Source: Bacteroidetes bacterium 47-18 (GTDB lineage: Bacteria > Bacteroidota > Bacteroidia > Chitinophagales > Chitinophagaceae). Taken from it: a DNA stretch of 64,000 nt. The stretch's first letter is position 1; each line of letters starts with the position of its first letter. Location of the stretch: the NCBI GenBank assembly GCA_001897155.1, contig MKSF01000007.1, forward strand, positions 92,457-156,456, read 5' to 3'. The position numbers and the translations under genes are program-made. Below are positions 26,075 to 34,915 of this stretch, one piece after another. A model generated the notes under the pieces. It saw only the letters and a program-made list of their open reading frames with translations. It ran no database searches and was not told where the DNA came from.

Positions 26075-27604
26075 TTAATCGATCAGGATATCCCCGGTCA
26101 TAGCTGCCGGTATCTCCAGTCCCATTCTTTTAAGGATAGAAGGAGCGATATCTCCCAGCTTCCCGTTGCGGAGCGGTCCCCTGTAATCATTGGATATGAG
26201 TATCAGCGGTACCGGGTTCAGGCTGTGTGCAGTATTGGGGCTGCCGTCTGCATTGACAAGGAAATCTGAATTGCCATGATCTGCTGTGAGGAAAATGGTG
26301 TAATGATGCTCCAGCGCTTCCGGTATGATCCTGGACAGGCAGAGATCCACCGTTTCAGCGGCTTTTATGGCGGCTTCCCATACGCCGGTATGACCTACCA
26401 TATCGGTATTGGCAAAATTAAGGCAGATGAAATCGGCCGATTCCTGCCTGATCTCCGGGAGGATAGCGGCTGTGATCTCGTTGGCGCTCATTTCCGGCTT
26501 CAGGTCGTAGGTAGGTACATCCTGCGGGGAGGGGATCATAATACGGCTTTCCCCTTCAAAAGGCACTTCACGCCCTCCGGAAAAAAAGAACGAAACATGG
26601 GGATACTTCTCTGTTTCAGCAATGCGTATCTGCCGCAGGCCATGATCCGCTATTACTTCTCCCAGCGTTTTACTGAGATTGTCTTTGGTGAAAAGCACGC
26701 CGACATTGCTGAAGCTGGCATCGTATTCTGTCATTGTTACATACTTCAGGTGCAGGGGCTTCATATTGAACTCGGGTATGGCTGTCTGGGTCAGTACTTC
26801 CGTGATCTCCCGGCAGCGGTCGGTACGGAAATTAAAGCAGATCACCGCATCGCCCTCATTGATAACGGCCAGCGGGCTGCCTGCCTCATCCGTATGGATG
26901 ATAGGCTCTATAAATTCATCGGTTATATCTTTTTCATAGGATTCCGCGATGGACCGGATAATATCGGTGGTACGCTCTCCGCGTCCCAGGGTAAGCGCTT
27001 CGTAAGCCTTCTGCACGCGTTCCCAGCGTTTATCGCGGTCCATGGCGTAATAGCGGCCTATGACAGTGGCTATCACGGCAGGTGTGCCGGAGATGCTGTC
27101 CATCAGGTCCCGGAGATAGCCTATGGCGCTTTTGGGATCGGTATCCCGTCCGTCTGTAAAGGCGTGAATATATATCTTTTCTACCTGTGCCGCATGGGCA
27201 TACTGCACCAGGGCTTTTAGGTGGTCCAGTGAGGCATGGACGCCGCCGTCGCTGGTCAGTCCTATCAGGTGCAGGGCTTTATTCCGCGACCTGGCGTAAT
27301 CAAAGGTTTCCTGCAATACCGTATTGCTTTGTAGCAGACCTGTCCTGATAGCAACGTTGATCCGCTGCAATTCCTGGTAGACGATGCGTCCCGCTCCCAG
27401 GTTCAGGTGGCCCACTTCGGAATTGCCCATCTGGCCTTCCGGCAGGCCTACGGCCTCTCCGCAGGTTACCAGGGTACTATGGGGATATCGTGTATAAAGG
27501 CTGTCCACGAAAGGGGTGTGCGCATGCGCTATGGCGTCTGCAGACGGCACCTGGCCCAATCCCCAGCCGTCCATTATTATAAGGATGGTCTTGTTGATAT
27601 TCAT
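26075..27604 (-). CDS. gpmI: 2,3-bisphosphoglycerate-independent phosphoglycerate mutase
   Basis: 509 residues, the normal length for GpmI. It interconverts 3- and 2-phosphoglycerate in glycolysis using two Mn ions. Visible are the N-terminal metal aspartate (IIMDGWG), the phosphoserine nucleophile Ser62 in GQMGNSEVGH, the substrate-binding DGRDTDP, and the C-terminal metal motifs NFANTDMVGHTG and FLTADHGNSD. A TAAATTTG box on the minus strand at 27609-27616 lies so close to the start that the transcript would be nearly leaderless if used. Confidence 0.97.
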   Translation of the reverse strand: MNINKTILIIMDGWGLGQVPSADAIAHAHTPFVDSLYTRYPHSTLVTCGEAVGLPEGQMGNSEVGHLNLGAGRIVYQELQRINVAIRTGLLQSNTVLQETFDYARSRNKALHLIGLTSDGGVHASLDHLKALVQYAHAAQVEKIYIHAFTDGRDTDPKSAIGYLRDLMDSISGTPAVIATVIGRYYAMDRDKRWERVQKAYEALTLGRGERTTDIIRSIAESYEKDITDEFIEPIIHTDEAGSPLAVINEGDAVICFNFRTDRCREITEVLTQTAIPEFNMKPLHLKYVTMTEYDASFSNVGVLFTKDNLSKTLGEVIADHGLRQIRIAETEKYPHVSFFFSGGREVPFEGESRIMIPSPQDVPTYDLKPEMSANEITAAILPEIRQESADFICLNFANTDMVGHTGVWEAAIKAAETVDLCLSRIIPEALEHHYTIFLTADHGNSDFLVNADGSPNTAHSLNPVPLILISNDYRGPLRNGKLGDIAPSILKRMGLEIPAAMTGDILID

Positions 27605-27770
27605 TTGGCAAATTTATAATAATCGGCTGATATTTCAGAGGGCGTCATGGACGTCACAGCCGTTACAGGCTGCTGCTGTAAATGATATGGCGGCTGCCGG
27701 GCTGCTGCTGTACTTATAGCCTAAGGGATGAATGCTCCGGAACTTAAAAAAATAACCAGGTGAAAATAAT

Positions 27771-27799
27771 TTGTTATTTCCAATTAATTAATATCTTTG
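27771..27799 (+). promoter_or_regulatory. Promoter of the arginine operon
   Basis: TTG at 27771-27773 and TATCTTTG at 27792-27799, 18 bases apart, an exact Bacteroidota promoter. Transcription should start near 27806, leaving a leader of about 170 bases. Confidence 0.7.
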
Positions 27800-27805
27800 T
27801 GCCTC

Positions 27806-27975
27806 CATTTAAAATTCTGAACTGAAATTGGCACAGATATTTATTACATCTCATCTTTCTTTTGAAGCGGCGGACTATACCGCTTCGTTGCCAGCTTCCC
27901 CGAAGTCTATACGACGATAGGGCTGAAAAGTAGCTGACGCTGCTTCACATTGCCCCAAACTTACTATCCTTAAAG
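27806..27975 (+). promoter_or_regulatory. Long 5' leader of the arginine operon
   Basis: About 170 bases without a clear ORF. It holds a 7-bp hairpin GAAGCGG / CCGCTTC (27864-27886) with a nine-base loop. Such a long leader could carry an arginine-responsive control element, but no known riboswitch is recognised. The remaining bases from 27605 are AT-rich spacer. Confidence 0.4.
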
Positions 27976-28656
27976 ATGCGCCGGAATTTCCCTGGTGTAT
28001 CGTCATCTGTTTTTTTAATTTATCGTTGTTTTCATTACGTGAAAAAGAATCGTAAGATCATTTTTCGTACTGCGTCCGTATTGGATGTGCAGTATGCGGA
28101 ACAGATCTGTACTGAAATGGAAAGCAGTGCCCGTGTCAGAGGTACGGGGATTGCCAAGCGCTCTCCTGACTATATCATCCGGAAAATGCTGGAAGGTAAT
28201 GCTGTAGTAGCTGTTACTCCGGGAGGGGAATGGGTCGGGTTCTGTTATATTGAGACCTGGAGCCACGGTGCCTTTGTTGCCAACAGCGGCCTCATTGTTA
28301 ACCCCGCCTTCAGAGGATTGGGTGTAGCTAAACGTATCAAATCGGGAATATTTAGGCTGAGCCGGAAACGCTATCCCAAGGCCAGGATATTCGGGCTTAC
28401 CACGGGGCTTGCCGTCATGAAGATCAACAGCGACCTGGGATACGAGCCGGTCACCTATAGCGAGCTTACCCAGGACGAAGCATTCTGGGCAGGCTGTAAA
28501 AGCTGTGTGAACTTTGATATCCTTACCCGCAAGGAACGGAAGAACTGCCTGTGCACTGCTATGATGTACGACCCTGAGCAGGAAAAGAAGCTGACGAAAA
28601 ATGTGGCATCCGCCATCAGGTCCCGGTTTAAAAAATTATTGGTGATGCCGCTGTAG
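27976..28656 (+). CDS. GNAT acyltransferase, probable N-acylglutamate synthase of arginine synthesis
   Basis: GNAT fold with acyl-CoA pyrophosphate loop NPAFRGLGVAKRIK and a C-terminal extension with two CxxC-like cysteines (AGCKSCVNF). It heads the arginine operon and replaces a classical argA or argJ, which are absent; it probably acylates glutamate with acetyl- or succinyl-CoA. The start is uncertain: 27976 gives 226 residues, while a GTG at 28039 (VKKNRKIIFRTAS) would fit the usual family N-terminus better. The next gene argG starts 36 bases after the stop. Confidence 0.8.
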   Translation: MRRNFPGVSSSVFLIYRCFHYVKKNRKIIFRTASVLDVQYAEQICTEMESSARVRGTGIAKRSPDYIIRKMLEGNAVVAVTPGGEWVGFCYIETWSHGAFVANSGLIVNPAFRGLGVAKRIKSGIFRLSRKRYPKARIFGLTTGLAVMKINSDLGYEPVTYSELTQDEAFWAGCKSCVNFDILTRKERKNCLCTAMMYDPEQEKKLTKNVASAIRSRFKKLLVMPL

Positions 28657-28692
28657 CGGCGGGTCATCAGGTGTTAAATATATCCATTTAAA

Positions 28693-29886
28693 ATGAAAAA
28701 AAAAGTTGTATTAGGGTTCAGCGGAGGGCTGGATACCTCCTTTTGTGCCAGGTACCTGGCTGATGAAATGCAATACGAGGTGCACAGCGTTATTGTCAAC
28801 ACCGGCGGATTTGACACCGGGGAGCTGGAAGCAATAGCGGCGCATGCATATCGCTTGGGCGTACACACGCATACGGCTATTGATGCAGTACAGGAATATT
28901 ATGACACCATTATCAGGTACCTGGTATTCGGCAACTGCCTCAAAAATGATACCTATCCTTTAAGCGTGAGCGCGGAGCGCTTATGCCAGGCATTGCAGAT
29001 AGCCCGGTATGCCCGGTCGGTAAAGGCGGATGCGGTGGCGCATGGCAGTACCGGCGCGGGCAATGACCAGGTGCGCTTTGATATGATCTTCCGGCAGTTG
29101 CTGCCGGGTGTGGAGATCATTACTCCTGTCAGGGACCTGCAGCTAAGCCGCGAAGCGGAAATAGCCTATCTCACCGGCGCGGGTGTGATGATGAACTTTG
29201 AAAAGGCGGCCTACAGCATCAATAAAGGATTATGGGGCACCAGCATCGGCGGAAGGGAAACGCTCCACAGCTACGGTGTGCTGCCCGAAGACGCCTGGCA
29301 GACTGCCTGTACCAAAGACGGAACGGAAGAGGTCTGTCTGCATTTCACGGCCGGTGAGCTGACGGGCATCAACGATACGGTATATGCTCATCCGGTAGCC
29401 GCCATACAGGCATTACAGCAGATAGCCGGTCCCTATGGCATAGGCCGTGATATGCACATCGGTGATACCATTATAGGCATCAAGGGCAGGGTGGCATTTG
29501 AAGCTGCTGCCCCGATGGTGATCATCAAAGCGCATCATACCCTGGAAAAACATGTGCTTACCAAATGGCAGTTGAGCTGGAAGGACACGCTGGCACAATT
29601 CTATGCTAACTGGCTGCACGAAGGACAGGTGCTCGATCCTGTAATGAGGGATATAGAGCAGCTCTTCCTCTCCTCGCAACAGGTGGTGACCGGCAGCGTT
29701 TATGTGCAGTTGTTCCCTTACAGGTTCCGGGTCAACGGGATTGAAAGCCGGTATGACCTTATGAAAAGCGCTTTCGGCCAGTACGGTGAGATGAATACGG
29801 GCTATACAGGACAGGATGTAAGGGGCTTCAGCGCTATTTTCGGTAATCAGACCAGGATATGGAATGCCATTCAGGAAACTATTTAA
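28693..29886 (+). CDS. argG: Argininosuccinate synthase
   Basis: 397 residues. It joins citrulline and aspartate with ATP to argininosuccinate in the cytoplasm. The ATP-pyrophosphatase P-loop is GFSGGLDTSF (residues 8-17), and GSTGAGNDQVRF is the aspartate/citrulline-binding motif. The end overlaps the annotated frame of argC slightly, but the real argC ATG lies 13 bases after this stop. It is placed early in the operon, as in other Bacteroidota arginine clusters. Confidence 0.97.
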   Translation: MKKKVVLGFSGGLDTSFCARYLADEMQYEVHSVIVNTGGFDTGELEAIAAHAYRLGVHTHTAIDAVQEYYDTIIRYLVFGNCLKNDTYPLSVSAERLCQALQIARYARSVKADAVAHGSTGAGNDQVRFDMIFRQLLPGVEIITPVRDLQLSREAEIAYLTGAGVMMNFEKAAYSINKGLWGTSIGGRETLHSYGVLPEDAWQTACTKDGTEEVCLHFTAGELTGINDTVYAHPVAAIQALQQIAGPYGIGRDMHIGDTIIGIKGRVAFEAAAPMVIIKAHHTLEKHVLTKWQLSWKDTLAQFYANWLHEGQVLDPVMRDIEQLFLSSQQVVTGSVYVQLFPYRFRVNGIESRYDLMKSAFGQYGEMNTGYTGQDVRGFSAIFGNQTRIWNAIQETI

Positions 29887-29899
29887 AAATACACAGCAT

Positions 29900-30886
29900 A
29901 TGAAACAGGTTAAAGTGGGCATTATAGGGGGTGCCGGGTATGCCGGCGGCGAATTGATAAGGCTGCTGCAGCAGCATCCTTACGTTGTCCTCTCCTTTGC
30001 GCACAGCAGGAGTAACGCGGGTAAGCCGCTGGCGGCAGTCCATACGGACCTGTCGGGTATGACAGACCTGCTGTTTACGGATGATGTGGATATGACCGTG
30101 GATGTGCTGTTCCTGTGCCTGGGTCATGGAGAATCCGCAGACTTTATGGCGCAGCATCATATCCCGGAGCAGCTCACTATCATAGACCTTGCCAACGATT
30201 TCAGGGTGAACGCGCACTGTACGGCAGCGAACCGCCACTTTATCTACGGACTGCCGGAAAGGAACAGGGAACATATAGCCGGAGCGGCGTCTATTGCCAA
30301 TCCCGGTTGCTTCGCTACTGCCATACAACTGGCGCTGCTGCCGCTTGTACAGCAGGTACAACCCTGGACAGGCGTATATATAACAGGTATCACGGGAAGC
30401 ACGGGCGCGGGACAGGCGCTTTCCCCGACATCGCACTTCAGTTGGCGTGCCAATAATATACAGCCGTATAAAACCCTGGTGCACCAGCACCTGGATGAAA
30501 TAGCCTGCTCGCTTCAGGCTGTCAATACTACGGTGACTAAGCAGGATATACACTTCGTGCCCTGGAGAGGTGACTTCGCAAGGGGCATCTTCCTGTCGCT
30601 GCAGGTAAAGAGCCCGGTACCGAAAGCGCAGGTGTACGAATGGTTCGATGCTTATTATGAGCAGCATCCCTTTGTGCACATCAGCAGGGATCCCATCCAC
30701 CTGAAGCAGGTGGTCAATACCAACCGTTGCTTTATCCATATTGAACAAGAGGGAGATATCCTTGTAGTGCATGCTGCCATTGATAATCTCCTGAAAGGTG
30801 CTTCCGGGCAGGCCGTTCAGAATATGAACATCCGTTTCGGATGGGAGGAAACGGCAGGGCTACAACTGAAACCCTCATTTTTTTAG
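29900..30886 (+). CDS. argC: N-acyl-gamma-glutamyl-phosphate reductase
   Basis: 328 residues from the ATG at 29900, which begins MKQVKVGIIGGAGYAGGELI, the NADPH-binding start of ArgC; an upstream ATG would overlap argG and add 12 unrelated residues. The catalytic cysteine is in SIANPGCFATAIQLALLP. It reduces N-acylglutamyl phosphate to the semialdehyde. It is followed after 21 bases by argD. Whether the acyl group is acetyl or succinyl is not visible here. Confidence 0.96.
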   Translation: MKQVKVGIIGGAGYAGGELIRLLQQHPYVVLSFAHSRSNAGKPLAAVHTDLSGMTDLLFTDDVDMTVDVLFLCLGHGESADFMAQHHIPEQLTIIDLANDFRVNAHCTAANRHFIYGLPERNREHIAGAASIANPGCFATAIQLALLPLVQQVQPWTGVYITGITGSTGAGQALSPTSHFSWRANNIQPYKTLVHQHLDEIACSLQAVNTTVTKQDIHFVPWRGDFARGIFLSLQVKSPVPKAQVYEWFDAYYEQHPFVHISRDPIHLKQVVNTNRCFIHIEQEGDILVVHAAIDNLLKGASGQAVQNMNIRFGWEETAGLQLKPSFF

Positions 30887-30907
30887 CCTTTAATTATTGC
30901 ATTGATT

Positions 30908-32050
30908 ATGAAACTCTTTGATGTATACCCCTTATTGCCTGTGAATATCGTACGCGCGGAAGGCGCTTATGTATGGGATGACCGGGATAACCGGTACCTG
31001 GATATGTACGGCGGTCACGCGGTGATCAGTATAGGACATAACCATCCCAGGTGGGTGGAAAGGATAACGTCGCAGCTCCGGAAAATTGCCTTTTATTCCA
31101 ACTCCGTTATCAATACGCTGCAGCAGGAGCTGGCAGAGCGTCTGGGCATAATGTCGGGACGCCCTGACTACAATCTGTTTTTATGCAACAGCGGTGCCGA
31201 AGCGAATGAAAATGCCCTGAAGCTGGCGTCCTTTTATACCGGCAGGAAAAAAGTAGTGGCATTTACCGGCGCTTTCCATGGCAGGACCTCGCTGGCGGTA
31301 AGCGCAACGGATAACCGCAGCTATACGGCTCCCGTCAACGAAACAGGTAACGTGGTATTCTTACCGTTCAACGATGTGGCGGCCCTGCAGGAATACTTCG
31401 GCCGCCATGGCAGGGAAGTGGCTGCCGTCATTACCGAGGGCATACAGGGGGTAGGCGGTATCAGGATAGCGTCCGGTGATTTCCTGGCGGCTATCAGGGA
31501 GCTGTGTGATACCTATGGCGCCGTGTTCGTAGCGGACAGCGTACAATGCGGTTACGGCCGTTCCGGCAGATTTTACAGCCATGACCATGGAAACGTAGCG
31601 GCCGATATCTATACGATGGCCAAAGGTATGGGCAACGGCTTTCCCGTAGCGGGTATCAGCATTGCGCCGCATATTCCGGCGCGTCATGGGATGCTGGGCA
31701 CCACCTTCGGGGGCAGCCACCTGGCCTGTGCGGCCGGTATTGCTGTACTGGAAGTGATGGAGACGGAAGGCCTGGCAGGTAATGCGCTGGAGATGGGCGC
31801 TTATCTGACGACGCAGCTCCAGGATATAAAAGAAATTGAAAATGTAAGGGGCAGAGGCTTAATGATAGGCTTTGATGTGCCGGGAGCGCTGGCGCCGCTT
31901 AAAAGGCACTTGCTGGAACATTACCGTATACTGACCGGCGAGGCGGCCCCGAATGTGATCCGCCTGCTGCCCGGCCTGGCTCTCAGCCGGGAGGAGGCAT
32001 CGGTATTTGTGCAGGCTTTAAGGTCTGCTGTTAACGACCTGACCAGATAA
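30908..32050 (+). CDS. argD: N-acylornithine aminotransferase
   Basis: 380 residues from the ATG at 30908 (a TTG at 30902 is also in frame). PLP-dependent class III aminotransferase: NSGAEANENALKLA binds the cofactor phosphate, FHGRTSLAVSAT is conserved, the PLP aspartate is in VFVADSVQCGYGR and the Schiff-base lysine in TMAKGMGNGFP. It converts the N-acylglutamate semialdehyde to N-acylornithine. Part of the arginine operon; next gene begins 13 bases later. Confidence 0.96.
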   Translation: MKLFDVYPLLPVNIVRAEGAYVWDDRDNRYLDMYGGHAVISIGHNHPRWVERITSQLRKIAFYSNSVINTLQQELAERLGIMSGRPDYNLFLCNSGAEANENALKLASFYTGRKKVVAFTGAFHGRTSLAVSATDNRSYTAPVNETGNVVFLPFNDVAALQEYFGRHGREVAAVITEGIQGVGGIRIASGDFLAAIRELCDTYGAVFVADSVQCGYGRSGRFYSHDHGNVAADIYTMAKGMGNGFPVAGISIAPHIPARHGMLGTTFGGSHLACAAGIAVLEVMETEGLAGNALEMGAYLTTQLQDIKEIENVRGRGLMIGFDVPGALAPLKRHLLEHYRILTGEAAPNVIRLLPGLALSREEASVFVQALRSAVNDLTR

Positions 32051-32063
32051 ATCCATTATTATA

Positions 32064-33035
32064 TTGAAACAGTTTACTTCCGTAAAGGACATAGCGATGC
32101 AGGGCATTCCTTTGTCCGCATCTATCGACCGTATGATTGCCCGGGCACTGGACTATAAAAAGAACCCCTGGCGGGATGTGCAGGCGGGCGCCCGTAAGCG
32201 GATCGGCCTTATATTTTTAAACCCCAGCCTGAGGACACGGCTCAGCACCCAGGTAGCGGCGCAGCAGTTGGGCATGGAAGCCATAGTCTTTAACATAGGT
32301 AGCGAAGGCTGGTCCTGGGAGCTGGAGGATGGCGCTGTTATGAACGGTACTTCCGTAGAGCATATCAGGGATGCGGTGCCGGTACTGAGCAGCTACTTTG
32401 ATGTGCTGGCCATAAGGACCTTTCCCGGCCTCTCCGACAGGGAAGCCGATTATGCGGAAACGGTATTGCAGCAATTTATAGCGTATGCCTCGGTGCCCGT
32501 CATCAGCCTGGAAAGCGCCACCCTGCATCCCTTGCAGTCGCTGGCGGATCTCATTACCATACAGGAGCTGGAGCTGAAGCGGCCTAAAATAGTGCTGTGC
32601 TGGGCCCCGCATATCAAGCCTTTGCCCCAGTGTGTGGCCAATAGCTTTGCCCAGTGGGTCGGTGCCTGGGACCGTGCAGACTTTGTTATAGCGCAGCCCC
32701 CGGGTATGGAGCTGTCTGAAACGTTCACCACCGGTGCGCAACTGGTCTATGATAAGGCAGCGGCGCTCCGGGATGCTGATGTAGTGTACGTCAAGAACTG
32801 GAGCGCTTACCGCTCCTACGGTGCCATGGGTACGGATCAGGACGGCTGGATGCTGCAGCCGGAAGATATGGAAAAGACCAACCGGGCAAAGATCATGCAC
32901 TGCCTGCCGGTAAGGCGGAATATAGAGCTGAGCGATGCCTTGCTGGACAGCAGCAGCAGTATTGTCACCAGGCAGGCCGCCAACAGGGTATGGGCGGCGC
33001 AGGCGGTCCTGTCAAACATTATTCAATCATTATGA
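32064..33035 (+). CDS. argF': N-acylornithine carbamoyltransferase (ArgF' type)
   Basis: 323 residues starting at a TTG codon. It transfers carbamoyl phosphate to N-acylornithine instead of free ornithine. The carbamoyl-phosphate loop is NPSLRTR in place of the STRTR of ornithine enzymes, which marks the acetyl/succinyl-ornithine branch; HCLPVRRN is the second conserved site. In the specificity loop the residue before EH is Val98 (NGTSVEH). From memory, Xanthomonas acetylornithine enzyme has Glu and Bacteroides succinylornithine enzyme has Pro there, so the acyl preference is open, with succinyl more likely. Its stop overlaps argB by four bases. Confidence 0.92.
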   Translation: MKQFTSVKDIAMQGIPLSASIDRMIARALDYKKNPWRDVQAGARKRIGLIFLNPSLRTRLSTQVAAQQLGMEAIVFNIGSEGWSWELEDGAVMNGTSVEHIRDAVPVLSSYFDVLAIRTFPGLSDREADYAETVLQQFIAYASVPVISLESATLHPLQSLADLITIQELELKRPKIVLCWAPHIKPLPQCVANSFAQWVGAWDRADFVIAQPPGMELSETFTTGAQLVYDKAAALRDADVVYVKNWSAYRSYGAMGTDQDGWMLQPEDMEKTNRAKIMHCLPVRRNIELSDALLDSSSSIVTRQAANRVWAAQAVLSNIIQSL

Positions 33036-33814
33036 CGGAACATATAAAGATCATAAAAGTAGGCGGTAATATTATCAACAGCCCGGCGGCCTTGCAGGCA
33101 TTCCTGAAAGAATTCGCAGCGCTGGAAGGTAAAAAGATCCTGGTCCATGGCGGTGGCGCGCTCGCTACAGAGCTGGCAGGACGGCTGGGTATTACGCAGC
33201 AGATGATAGACGGCCGGAGAGTAACAGATGCCGAAACGCTGAAGATAGTGACCATGGTCTATGCAGGCTATGTCAACAAGCAGGTAGTGTCCGGCCTGCA
33301 ATCTTACGGGTGCAACGCGATAGGCATTTGCGGAGCCGACGGGCATATCATAACCGCCCGCCGGCGTACCTTCCCGGCGGATTTCGGGTTCGCCGGCGAT
33401 ATAGACCGTGTGGATACGGACGCTTTAAGCGCACTGCTGCTGCACTTTGATACTGTAGTGGTGGCACCGCTGACAATGGATGTGTCCGGTCAGCTACTGA
33501 ATACCAACGCAGATACCATTGCCCGGTCTGTGGCTGCGGCACTGTCTGCAGCAGCGCCTTGTGAGCTGATCTATACTTTTGAGAAGAATGGTGTGCTGCA
33601 GGATGTTGAACAGCCGGATAGCGTGATACCCTTGCTGACAGCAGCTCACTACCAGCAGCTCCGGGAAGAACAGCGGATATTCGCCGGTATGCTGCCCAAG
33701 CTGGATAATGCCTTCCTGGCCCTCCGGGAAGATGTCGGGTCGGTATATATAGGACCGGCAGACCAATTAAAAGCGCTGTCGGAAGGGCGGTGCGGCACAA
33801 AGATAATATTATGA
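33032..33814 (+). CDS. argB: N-acylglutamate kinase
   Basis: 260 residues from the ATG at 33032, which overlaps the argF' stop (ATGA). Amino-acid kinase fold: IIKVGGNII at the N-terminus, the glycine loop LVHGGGALATEL, the substrate motif DGRRVTDAETL and NTNADTIARSVAAAL for nucleotide binding. It phosphorylates N-acylglutamate with ATP. The upstream frame open to 32990 lies inside argF' and is not used. The tight overlap on both sides indicates translational coupling. Confidence 0.95.
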   Translation: MTEHIKIIKVGGNIINSPAALQAFLKEFAALEGKKILVHGGGALATELAGRLGITQQMIDGRRVTDAETLKIVTMVYAGYVNKQVVSGLQSYGCNAIGICGADGHIITARRRTFPADFGFAGDIDRVDTDALSALLLHFDTVVVAPLTMDVSGQLLNTNADTIARSVAAALSAAAPCELIYTFEKNGVLQDVEQPDSVIPLLTAAHYQQLREEQRIFAGMLPKLDNAFLALREDVGSVYIGPADQLKALSEGRCGTKIIL

Positions 33815-34914
33815 CAGCATCACTTTCATCATTACAGTCTGACGCGATACTGTTGCTGCAGCAATTGGTCCGTACACCTTCTTTCAGTAAAGAGGAAGCA
33901 GGCACGGCAGCGCTTATTGCAGGCTTCCTGCAGGAGCGGGATATACCCTGTATCCGTATAGGCCATAATATCATCGCGAAAAATAAGCATTATGATGCCG
34001 GGAAGTCGGTCATTGTCCTGAACTCCCATCATGATACGGTAAAGCCTGACAGCGGCTATACCCGTGATCCTTTCAGCGCAGCGATAGAAAATGATATGCT
34101 CTTCGGGCTGGGCAGCAATGACGCCGGTGCGAGCCTGGTCGCGCTGCTGGCAGCTTTCCTGTACTTCTGGCCGCGGCAGGAGCTTCCTTTCAACCTGGTA
34201 ATGGCAGCTACGGCAGAAGAGGAAATAAGCGGATCCGGCGGTGTGGAAGCCGTATTCAGGAGCGATGTTTTCCAGGCTTTCTGCGGCACGTCGGATTACA
34301 GTAACTGTTGCGGTATCGTGGGTGAACCTACACAGCTACAACTGGCAGTGGCAGAAAAAGGACTGCTGGTGATAGACGCCCTGGCGGAAGGCTGTGCCGG
34401 CCATGCTGCCAGGGATGAAGGTGTCAATGCCATCTATATAGCCCTGCAGGATATTGCTTTCCTGCAGCAGTTGCGTATGCAGGAGGTAAGCCCCCTTACG
34501 GGAGAGGTAAAGACGACTGTTACGGTCATCGGTACGGACAACACGCAGCATAACGTGGTGCCTTCCCGCTGCCATTTTGTAATAGATGTGCGTTATAATG
34601 AATGCTACAGCCCGGAAGCGCTCTTCAGCTACCTGCAGCAGCAGCTCCGCAGCCGGCTCACCCCCCGGAGCATGCGCCTGCGGGCTTCAGCCATCGGCCG
34701 GGAGCACCCGCTGGTACGTGCCGGGCTGCAAATGAACAGGCGGGTCTTTGGCTCACCCACGCTCAGCGATAAGGCGCTGCTGCCGTTCCCTGCCCTTAAA
34801 ATGGGGCCGGGGGACAGCGCGCGGAGCCATACTGCCGATGAGTATATACATCTTTCAGAGATCAGGCAGGGTATTGCGGATTATATTCAATTACTACAAA
34901 ACGTTACTTTCTGA
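33811..34914 (+). CDS. argE: N-acylornithine/N-acylcitrulline deacylase (ArgE-like, M20)
   Basis: 367 residues from the ATG at 33811, overlapping the argB stop by four bases. M20 metallopeptidase: first metal site LNSHHDTVKP, GLGSNDAGASLV with the bridging aspartate, catalytic ATAEEEISG. A dimerisation lid lies in the middle. In an ArgF' pathway this enzyme removes the acyl group from N-acylcitrulline, so the cluster would form citrulline before argG and argH act. Confidence 0.93.
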   Translation: MTASLSSLQSDAILLLQQLVRTPSFSKEEAGTAALIAGFLQERDIPCIRIGHNIIAKNKHYDAGKSVIVLNSHHDTVKPDSGYTRDPFSAAIENDMLFGLGSNDAGASLVALLAAFLYFWPRQELPFNLVMAATAEEEISGSGGVEAVFRSDVFQAFCGTSDYSNCCGIVGEPTQLQLAVAEKGLLVIDALAEGCAGHAARDEGVNAIYIALQDIAFLQQLRMQEVSPLTGEVKTTVTVIGTDNTQHNVVPSRCHFVIDVRYNECYSPEALFSYLQQQLRSRLTPRSMRLRASAIGREHPLVRAGLQMNRRVFGSPTLSDKALLPFPALKMGPGDSARSHTADEYIHLSEIRQGIADYIQLLQNVTF

Positions 34915-34915
34915 T

